In this document: piece by piece, positions 56,112 through 64,000 of the stretch | Layout: each line of letters opens with the position of its first letter | Numbering within the stretch: position 1 is the first letter of the stretch | NCBI GenBank assembly: GCA_039707465.1 | Contig: CM077658.1 | Coordinates: 12,212,574 to 12,276,573, forward strand | Direction of reading: 5' to 3' | DNA: 64,000 nt | Source: Rhabdophis nuchalis | Lineage: Eukaryota > Chordata > Lepidosauria > Squamata > Natricidae | Notes under the pieces: model-generated | What the model saw: the letters and a program-made list of their open reading frames with translations, nothing else | What the model was told of the DNA's origin: nothing | The model's database searches: none | Program-made: the position numbers and the translations under genes

Positions 56112-56618
56112 TGTTAGCTACGAAGTCATGTCCGACCTATTGCGACCCCATGAGCAATGTTCCTCCAGGCCTTCTTGTCCTTTACCATCCTCTGGAGTCC
56201 ATTTAATCTCACACCTACTGCTTCGGTGAATCCATCTAGCCACCTCATTCTCTACCGTCCCCTTTTCTTTTGCCCTCCATTATTCCCAGCATTAGGCTCT
56301 TCTCCAGTGAGTCCTTCCTTTTCATTAGGTGGCCAAAATATTTTGAGTTTCCTCTTCAGCATCTGACCTTCTAAAGAACAGTCAGGGTTGATCTCCTCTA
56401 GGACTGACCGGTTTGATCGCCTTGCAGTCCAAGGGACTCTCAGGAGTCTTCTCCAGCACCAAAGTTCAAAGGCCTCAATTCTTTGGCACTCAGCCTTCCT
56501 TATGGTCCAGCTTTCACAGCCATACGTTGCAACTGGGAAAACCATAGCCTTGACTATACACACTTTTGTTGACAAGGTGATGTCTCTGTTTTTTTTAATA
56601 TGCTGCCTAGATTTTCTG
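56112..56618 (-). mobile_element. Bov-B (RTE) LINE 3' end
   Basis: The minus-strand frame 56252-56575 reads VCIVKAMVFPVATYGCESWT, ECQRIEAFELWCWRRLLRVP and INPDCSLEGQMLKRKL, the C-terminal signature of Bov-B. The 3' end at the left (reverse of gacatgacttcgtagct) is the segment whose relatives form the SINE tails in this window. Frame broken near 56250. Confidence 0.93.
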
Positions 56619-56716
56619 TTTATCTTTTTAAAATTTGTAAGCCACCCAGAGTTGTTTTATTGGGTAAGTTGTGCAGCATATAAATTTAACAAATACATAT
56701 AAACAAATGAATAAAA
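56619..56716 (+). mobile_element. LINE/SINE 3' tail (L2-like)
   Basis: gtaagccacccagagttgtt then gcagcatataaatttaac and an AAATA-rich tail form a common L2-like 3' end. It abuts the Bov-B copy. Confidence 0.5.
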
Positions 56717-56719
56717 CAG

Positions 56720-57980
56720 GCTTGTCTTATTTTTGACAAGCAATATTTTCTCCATCTCTTTCAAGTTTTCTTTGCAAGGGACATTTGGAATTTGGTGGCA
56801 AAAATGAACCTGCCACCAGAAGCTCTATCCAATACCTATACTCCTCCTACCCCTTTGCTGATGTTTAAAAAGCCAATAAAATACACTCTAAAGACAAATG
56901 CAAAAAGGATGAACGAAATGTCAACTAATGGATTTTGAAATGAATGAAGTTTTGATGGATGAAACTCGGAATACCTGCGGCTTTTGGTAATTAAAACCTA
57001 TGGAATTCTAAAGGGAGGGGGAGAAATCTCCATATCCCTAGCAATGATTAAGATGCTTGCTTTCTGTTTGTGCTACCCCACATCTCTAAGAAACTAGTAG
57101 CACTATGACTTCCATCCAAACAGCATGTCCTGGAATCAATGGTGAAATAAATGCAGATCTGTTCCCACAAGGTCGTGAAGTACAATGGTTGCATTTTGAA
57201 TATTGCTTATTCCTTTGTCTTTTAGAACAATGTCAAAAGATAATTGAATATAAAAAGTAAACTTTCCCTTTTTTTTAATCTTAGGGTCCTGGTAGAAGGT
57301 TCAGAAAGAATTGGTAAAAATCATGGTTATTTTACTTGCTAGTTTAATAGGTCTTGTCTTTAGTCCATTTTTATGTGTCTTTGGATGCATGTTGGGTGTG
57401 TGTGTGTGTGAAAACCTTTTTTGCTCCTGACCCCCAATGACACCTCAAAGTTGTCCACCCATCTTTGCCCAGTTTACATAACTGATAATGCAACTTGTCC
57501 AAGCATCTTTTAAAGAATGCAAATCACCTTGCTTTAGTCCTTTGACATGCAAATTTCCTTTGATGCAAGCTTTTCAAATGCAAATGCTCCCAATCTTCTC
57601 TCTCTCTCTCTCGCTCTCTCTTTCTCTTTTTAAAAAAGTAACTATTATGGTTCTTGCAGAACTTTCAGTAGTGTGCCTTATTTCAGATGATTTTTCCTCT
57701 CTCTCTTTTGGATATTTGAGGTGGAGAAAAACAAACGCTAGTGTACTTTGACATTAGCTTTTTCCCCGTGGTGAGGTTTGGTGGAATTATTTTACAGCTT
57801 GGACTGGCATTGGGTAGCAGTTTGCTATGGATCATGTGGAGGAAATAAATAGCCGTGGATCTCAAATGAAATCCCTCCATTTCTTACACTCCTCATACAG
57901 TGTTTGGATTAGAGGTTGACTTATGACCACAGCTAGAATCAGAAATCTGTAGTAAAAGTTTCTGATGAGACTTGAGAAGG
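56720..57980. other. Unique sequence with a (TC)n array
   Basis: Short TG array at 57396-57410 and TC array at 57596-57626; otherwise nothing recognised. Confidence 0.42.
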
Positions 57981-57984
57981 TTAA

Positions 57985-58248
57985 TTGCACAGAATAAAGA
58001 TGAAACTCAAATACTTTGGTCACCTAATGAGAAGGAAGAACTCACTGGAGAAGAGCCTGATGTTGGGAAAGATTGAGGGCCAAAGAAGAAGGGGACGACA
58101 GAGAAGGAGGTGGCTGGATGGAGTCACCGAAGCAGTAGGCATGAGCTTAAATGGACCCCAGAGGATGGTAGAGAATAGGGAGGCCTGGAGGAACGTTGTC
58201 CATGAGGTCGCAATGGGTCGGGCATGAGTTTGTGACTAACTACAACAT
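57985..58248 (+). mobile_element. Bov-B (RTE) LINE C-terminal fragment
   Basis: The open frame of 80 codons reads LKYFGHLMRRKNSLEKSLML, GKIEGQRRRGRQRRRWLDGV and REAWRNVVHEVAMGRA, the Bov-B ORF C-terminus, followed by the tail-like gtcgggcatgagtttgtgac. Confidence 0.93.
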
Positions 58249-58249
58249 T

Positions 58250-59003
58250 GCATAGAATAGAGGGGAAAATGTTTCTGTAAAAAGACATTGGAATCCTGCC
58301 CTTTCTTTTTGTTAATTCTGTGGTTTGAAATGCTAGGTCTCTTTTTCCTGCCTTTTTTTAGTGGATGGCCACTCAGCTAAACACTTCATATAATTGATAT
58401 TTGGGTGTTGATGAATTATCTGAAATTTCGTGAAAGGGTGATGAACTGGAATTTGGGGACCCCTGTGCTAAACAAAGAGTACATATAAAGTATTTTACAG
58501 ATTTCACTGAGTGACATGTAAGCACCTGGAATCTTATTTATCTTATTTTTTAAATCTAAATTGCATTAATGAACTACTTTTTTTAAAGCATTATTTTAAT
58601 TTGTATCAGCCAGAGTTCCACACAGTGCAGCAGAAGCGAGAACGAAATTACACTAGTAGATAACTATGCTTTTGAATTAAGTAGAGGTATGGAAATTACT
58701 GTGCAAGAAAAGAAATGAAAATGCAATATAATAATCTAATTGAACCAGAGGAGCATTTGACAAAACCATATAACATATATCGTAAATCTATTCCATTTAC
58801 GTTGTATGTCAATGTGAAGCATGACAATATTAAGACAGAAACCATTCTTTCTTTTTTCATAGTTTTAATGCATGCATGGTTACTCTATTTTTGCTGAAGT
58901 TGCTTTTTTGAGGCATTTCCAGAATTAAGCAGAAAATAATTGCAAACAAATATTCCTAACAGTTGATACTGCTTTCAAGTTCTAGCTCTAGAGTTCTGTA
59001 CAG
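58250..59003. other. AT-rich unique sequence, nothing recognised
   Basis: A possible hAT terminus (tttggggacccctg at 58452-58465) was judged too weak to call. Confidence 0.42.
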
Positions 59004-59006
59004 ATA

Positions 59007-59325
59007 AATGGTAAGGGTTCCCCTCGCACATATGTGCTAGTTATTCCTGACTGCAGGGGGCAGTGCTCATCCTCATTTCAAAGCCGAAGAGCCAGCGCTG
59101 TCTCAAGACTTCTTCATGGTCTTGTGGCCAGCATGGCCGAAAGGAACGCTGTTACCTTCCCATCAAAGGTGGTCCCTATTTTTCTACTTGCATTTTTATG
59201 TGCTTTTGAACTGCTAGGTTGGCAGAAGCTGGGACAAGTAATGGGAGCTCACTCCGTTATGCAGGGATTTGAACTGCCAAACTGCCGACTTTTCTGATCA
59301 ACAAGCTCAGCGCCTTAGCCCCTCA
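59007..59325 (-). mobile_element. Sauria-type SINE, nearly full length
   Basis: Tail at the left (gtaagggttcccctcgcaca), complete body, head at the right (reverse of ggctaaggcgctgagcttgt at 59296-59318). Small deletion near the B box. Confidence 0.92.
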
Positions 59326-59830
59326 ATGCGTTGAGCTGTGTACAAAGGATTAAATATTTAGTTACATCAGGAAATGTCCAAAACTCATATGGCTAAGAAT
59401 CACATGCTATGTAGCAATGTTCTTTTGAAACTCAAAGACTCACCTACTCACCAGCAATTAAAGACAATGGCCAAAAAAAAAAGCATCTTAGGAAAAATTA
59501 AATTTATATCAATGTGTTTATGCACTCAGCTGGATTTATAGGCCATTTGGGGACTGAGACTGAAGTCAATTTGGGGTATTAAGAATTGAACCCCAAACCA
59601 CAGGAATCCCTCCTACTTTCAGTCAAGTCTTCCTCCTGTCCATTAACCTGGGCTGATCATCAAATCGAATTTATACACAGTTTGGTTCAGGTTGCGCTGA
59701 CTTTCTGAAGGAGAAATGTTCTTTACCTACTGGCTCCTTCTACCATTGTAAAGTTTTCATTTTGCCATTCCAGTATATTTTATAAAATATATGTATATTA
59801 CGTATGTACTTCTAAATTAAAGACCAATTT
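59326..59830. other. Unique sequence, nothing recognised
   Basis: No repeat or coding signal recognised. Confidence 0.42.
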
Positions 59831-59834
59831 CAGG

Positions 59835-59837
<3 letters not shown>

Positions 59838-59932
<95 letters not shown>

Positions 59933-59951
59933 CCTCCCTCCCTCCCTCCCT

Positions 59952-59991
<40 letters not shown>
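59838..59991. repeat. (TC)n-(CCCT)n-(TC)n microsatellite
   Basis: A long TC array is interrupted by about seven CCCT units. Arg/Glu-repeat ORFs here are artefacts. Confidence 0.97.
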
Positions 59992-59998
<7 letters not shown>

Positions 59999-60145
59999 CG
60001 TACCTTGGTTTAAGGCTAAAAACTGAGTCACAATCTCAGCCCTAGGAAGGAGGCAGTGGCAAATCATTTCCCAAATACATTGCCAAGAAAGTTTCAGAGG
60101 CTCGTCACGGGTAGATGGAGTGGTTGGCAGGCAGGTTGGTCATTC

Positions 60146-60199
60146 AATAGGTAGGTAGGTAGGTAGGTAGAGATAGGTAGATAGGTAGATAGATAGATA

Positions 60200-60277
<78 letters not shown>

Positions 60278-60278
60278 T

Positions 60279-60309
<31 letters not shown>

Positions 60310-60341
60310 TAGGTAGGTAGGTAGGTAGGTAGGTAGGTAGA
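60146..60341. repeat. Compound (GGTA)n-(GATA)n-(GA)n-(GGCA)n-(GGTA)n microsatellite
   Basis: Five block types in near-symmetrical order: GGTA, a short GATA, about 70 bp of GA, GGCA, GGTA again. Confidence 0.97.
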
Positions 60342-60344
60342 CAG

Positions 60345-61370
60345 ATTGACAGATTTTCTTTCATTCAATCATGACCAATTCTCAGAGATTGCCTTAAAGA
60401 TCAATTATTTCACTCACTATATTCATATGTAATAGAGCAACCAAAATTTCCACTCACTTGGTTTTCTACCAGTCGGTCTCTCAGTCCAATTGCTCCAATG
60501 GAGTTATTGGATTCATAAAATGTTAGCATATCAGGTAGAGCCCCACACTGTGTTCATTTCCAAGAGTGCAATTAGGGGTTTCTCTCTCTCTCTCTCTCCA
60601 TGTAACGGAAAAGCACGTGAGATGGCAACTAGTAAAAAACAAGTTTAGGATTTTTCCTTTCCAAATTGACACCAGTAAGAATTTTATTTCTTTGAACAGT
60701 TTTAAGTGTTTGGAGAGTGGGAATTCAGGAGATAAGCATCTGGGAATGTAAAGATTAAACATTTATTGTTATTAAACTTTACAAAGCAAATGAAGGCTTT
60801 ATACCAGAGATATTAAAATGCCAGTTTGCATCATTTTTTGTTTAATTCAGGAAAGTGACTTTTAGATTGCTCTCCCAAAATAATCGTTATGACACTTTTG
60901 GTATACAACAGGCTTGGAAATAAACAAACGATGACCATGCTATTTTCTCATATTTGACAAAGAAAGAAAGCTCTTATTTTTTCTTATTTCCCTAGGAGCT
61001 GCAGTAATGATGAATAAAACATTTCCTAATGTAGTCAACAAACTTATTTTTTTCTATATTGTATAACAATCATTGTTTTTCCCTAGCCAATATTTTCTTA
61101 GGCTGTCAAAAAAAAATTAGTGGCCTCCAGGTTTCTTTTGCCCTAAAATTCAAGTGGAAATAAATGAGAAAACACAATCAGCTTGTCCAGTGGTTCAACT
61201 CAGCCAAGTTGTGATTAAAAAAAAAAAAAGAACAATGCTCCCTTCCTGAAGAAAATTATGTGATTGGCTGTGCTTTCAAATTGATACTACAGGTGAACTA
61301 AACTAGTTTTTAATTGCTTTTATTGTAAGTGTTTCTTGAATTTTTTGGATGGTGCTGGTGTCTGTGACAG
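60345..61370. other. AT-rich unique sequence, nothing recognised
   Basis: Short TC run at 60580-60599; otherwise nothing recognised. Confidence 0.42.
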
Positions 61371-61373
61371 ATT

Positions 61374-61905
61374 AAGGAAGTTGGAAGGGACCTTTTAAGT
61401 CATCTAGTCCAATCTCCCCCCCTCAGATAGTGAGACCCTACATCATTCCTGACAAATGGCAGTCCAATCTCTTCTTGGAAGTCTCAAGTGATGAAGCTCC
61501 CACAACTTCTGAAGGCAACTTCTGTTCCATTGGTTGATTGTGCTCACTGTCAGAAAGTTCCTCCTTGTTTCTAGGTTGAATCTCTCCTTGGTCAGTTTCC
61601 ATCCATTATTCCTTGTTTGGCCTTTGGGTGCTTTGGAAAATAGTTTGGCCCCTTCCACTCTGTGGCAGTGTCTCAAATATTGGAACACTGGTCCTTCTCT
61701 TCACTAGACTAGCCATGCGCAGTTCCTGCAATCGTTCTTCATATGTTTTAGTCTCCAGTTCCCTAATCATCCTGGCTGCTCTTCTCTGCACTATTTCTAG
61801 AGTCTTAACATCTTTTTTATAGTGTGGTGACCAAAACTGGTTGCAGTACTCTAGGTGTGGTCTTACTAGGGCTTTATAGAGTGGTATTAGTAACGCTTCT
61901 AATGA
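61374..61905 (-). mobile_element. CR1 LINE 3' end
   Basis: Two overlapping partial frames (61443-61688 and 61606-61935, minus strand) read [40 protein letters not shown] and, after a frameshift, [20 protein letters not shown]. The CR1 terminus is at the left. Confidence 0.92.
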
Positions 61906-61927
61906 ACAGAATGTCAGATGTCTAAAG

Positions 61928-62195
61928 AGTAACAATAACAGAGTTGGAGGTTATCTAGGCCAACTCCCTGCTCTTCATAGGAGACCTATACTATTTACGA
62001 CAAATGGGAGCCCAGTCACTCCTTAAAAGCCTCCAGTGATGGAGCATCTACTAAATGAAATTTATTCCACTGGTTAATTATTCTCACTATTAGGAATGTT
62101 TACCTTAGTTCTAGGTTGCTCCTCTCCTTAGTTAGCTTCTATCCATTGTTGCTTGTCCTGCCCACAAGTGTTTGGGTAAATACGTTGACCCTCCC
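61928..62195 (-). mobile_element. Second CR1 LINE 3' end in tandem
   Basis: The terminus (aacagagttggaggttatct) at 61936 starts a new CR1 copy right behind the previous one. The coding part is decayed, and the homology stops at about 62195. Confidence 0.87.
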
Positions 62196-62199
62196 TATA

Positions 62200-62968
62200 G
62201 CAGGAAGAAAAGCAAAAATTGACTCAAGAAAAGAAAGTTTCACCAGAGAGCCTTTAAATAATTGGGGAATAAAATCACTTTTCCCAGGTGCTTCTCCCCT
62301 CCTCTTTTTCCTATAGCAAGCAAAAATATCAATCATCTGATTCTCTGGGATAACAATTTATTATCCATGCAGGAGGCCTCTGATTCAATCTGTACAGCAT
62401 TCTGGTGTGTAGTGTCAGATAGTAGCATGTGTCATCAGTCTTTATCAAGGAAATCATTCTGTTCTTGTCATCTATTCCTATTAATAAGGCTATTTATTAC
62501 TTGGGTAATTAATTATGGCAAGGAGGCAGCCATTGACAGAATAAATATTGATGAATTGCTCGGTGAATATATGCCTCGTGTTCTCTAACTAGCTTTTAAA
62601 AAAAAGGAGCATTATACTAAAGTATTAGGAAGTCTGTGGAGATGGTCGAAAGGAAGTGAAAATTACAGGAACCCCTGTCTCAATATTAATCCTCATGGAA
62701 TTAATGTCTATAGAAGAAGTCATGTTTCCCAGTGCTAAAACTATCAGAAAACCATCAAACTATCCTTGGGGATTCATTTTAGCCTCCATTCTTTCTAACA
62801 TCAAGAAAGGAATTAATACAGGTCTCTTCATATGGAACCCTACTATTTTAAACCATTTTTGGTTTCAGTGGTATGTATCGCATTTGGGGTGGTTGCTGGT
62901 ATCTTCTGCTGTGCAGAAATGAACCTACACTTTTCTAATGTAAAAAAAACAAATTTATCAATTAAAGA
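62200..62968. other. Unique sequence, nothing recognised
   Basis: The 108-codon ORF at 62262-62588 and the 88-codon ORF at 62656-62922 show no recognised motif. Confidence 0.4.
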
Positions 62969-62978
62969 TAGGCTAGAT

Positions 62979-63722
62979 CAGTGATGGCGAACCTATGGCA
63001 CGCAGAGCCGTCTCTGGGGGCACAGGGCACATGCGCCATCACCAGCTGCTGTTCTCAGCTGCGGTTTTTCAGACCGTTTTAAGGCTGGTTTTGGGGGGGG
63101 GGGAAACAGCAGAAAAACAGCCTGAAAATGTCCCCCAAATGGCCTGAAAATAGCCCCCCAAGAAATAGGCCATTTTGCAGGCCATTTCAGCCCCCAAAAC
63201 AGCAGAAAAACTGCCTAAAAACTGCCAAAAAAACTGGCTAAAACAGTCATGTGTGCACCGGGCAACTGGTCTTCGGGTTTTTGTTTTTGTTTTAAATAGT
63301 CTTTATTAATATAAATATAAAATCAAACACTTAGCAACTATAGGATAGGGGTAATGGGAGAGACATACATAGATAGAGGAAAGAAAGGAAAAGAGAGAGA
63401 AAAGAAGGAGAAAAGGACATACCGGGGGTATAACTACTCCTCTAATTTAAGAGATATGTTTGTCCCAGTCTAACATCAATTATTATTTATAATTGTGCTT
63501 AGATGTCTACATATATATCTATGAAATTATCTCAAGTTCACTGTTACCTTGTTTATTCCTCGTATATATTTCACCATTATTTTATCTAATTAATTTCTTT
63601 GGTATCCATTATTCTCTTATTATACCATATATACCATTTTTCTCCTGGTCTTCGGGTTTTTGATGCTCATGCACACACGTTCTGGTTTGGGCACTCAGTA
63701 CCAAAGCAGTTCGCCATCACTG
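62979..63722. mobile_element. hAT-type MITE, family A, perfect 8-bp target duplication
   Basis: Ends cagtgatggcgaac (left) and gttcgccatcactg (right) are exact inverted repeats of 14 bp. Both sides carry ggctagat (62971-62978 and 63723-63730), a perfect 8-bp hAT target duplication. The interior contains a nested retroposon at 63284-63644. Confidence 0.93.
63284..63644 (-). mobile_element. Retroposed sequence (361 bp) with 18-bp target duplication
   Basis: Flanked by an exact 18-bp repeat, ctggtcttcgggtttttg, at 63266-63283 and 63645-63662. On the minus strand the insert ends with AATAAA, a short spacer and an A-rich tail (taaaacaaaaa). Long target duplication, polyadenylation signal and A-tail indicate L1-type target-primed insertion. 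The body could be an L1 3' UTR or a processed transcript; I could not identify it. Confidence 0.8.
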
Positions 63723-63730
63723 GGCTAGAT

Positions 63731-64000
63731 ATTTCATGAATAAATATTCAAATATTGTTGGGCCTTGGAACAAACTTTGGCGAGATGCCTCCAACAAGGG
63801 TAGGCTGTGTTTCAAAATGAGAAAGATTGGCCAATAGTAAAAACTGGTATTTTGGTTTTCAAGTTTAATGTGATCTAGCCCTTATGCGATCATTACTTCT
63901 TGAGTGCCTTTGCTTAAACTAGCTGGAATGCATCATTTACTTTTCCAGGCAAATAATAGCAACTTCTTTTCGCGAAGAGACAGTGATGAATCTTTTACAT
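63731..64000. other. Unique sequence, nothing recognised
   Basis: No repeat or coding signal recognised. Confidence 0.4.

Noticed and set aside
58376..58474. 8-bp repeat gctaaaca flanking an 83-bp stretch ending in a hAT-like gacccctg
   Set aside because: The left side has no matching inverted end, so the octamer repeat may be chance.
59798..60368. Arg-Glu and Leu-Ser/Pro-Thr repeat ORFs
   Set aside because: They follow the TC, GA and GGTA arrays exactly.

Overview
This 64 kb window looks like non-coding DNA from a vertebrate nuclear genome. It is AT-rich and saturated with retrotransposon fragments, DNA-transposon remnants and long microsatellites. The repeat mix points to a squamate reptile, most likely an advanced (colubroid) snake: many 5'-truncated CR1 LINE 3' ends, Bov-B (RTE) and L2 LINEs, tRNA-derived SINEs with a Bov-B-like tail (Sauria-SINE type), several hAT MITE families, a Helitron end, and AATAG-type (TTCTA on the + strand) microsatellites attached to LINE 3' ends. 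The snake assignment is an inference from repeat content. I found no host protein-coding exon, tRNA, rRNA or CpG-island-like stretch that I can support. The window is best read as intergenic or deep intronic DNA.

Layout. 0-10 kb: an old Bov-B remnant, a solo-LTR candidate (1349-1919), a SINE, three CR1 copies (one with a 232-codon open frame at 5151-5849, one split by a hAT MITE), a large GAA tract, and a Helitron-like end (about 7984-8351). 10-20 kb: L2 pieces, a hAT MITE with perfect 8-bp target duplication (10763-11154), a SINE with internal tandem duplication, an R4/Dong-type LINE C-terminal fragment, a chimeric tRNA/CR1-tail SINE, and a second LTR candidate. 20-30 kb: SINEs of three families, a mariner-type MITE, a pyrimidine tract, and a Tc1-type MITE (27437-27673). 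30-40 kb: a palindromic element split by a LINE, a compound LINE-tail/TTCTA microsatellite with nested CR1, one copy of a recent duplication (33525-34290), and a second hAT MITE carrying a GAAA array. 40-50 kb: a foldback hAT, a LINE split by CR1, an unrecognised 192-codon ORF (44178-44756), the second copy of the duplication (47206-47985), and L2. 50-64 kb: inverted L2 and SINE pairs, another TTCTA/CR1 composite, long ATT, GATA, TG, TTTC and TC arrays, Bov-B pieces, two CR1 copies, and a hAT MITE with perfect 8-bp target duplication that contains a retroposon flanked by an 18-bp target duplication.

There are no cooperating genes. What can be read is insertion history: nested insertions give relative ages, and microsatellites repeatedly begin at retroelement 3' ends. 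The most unusual signal is the pair of near-identical units (unknown sequence plus a truncated SINE) 13.7 kb apart. Their divergence is concentrated in one exon-like end. All family names come from recognising conserved peptide and terminal motifs by eye; no database search was run.
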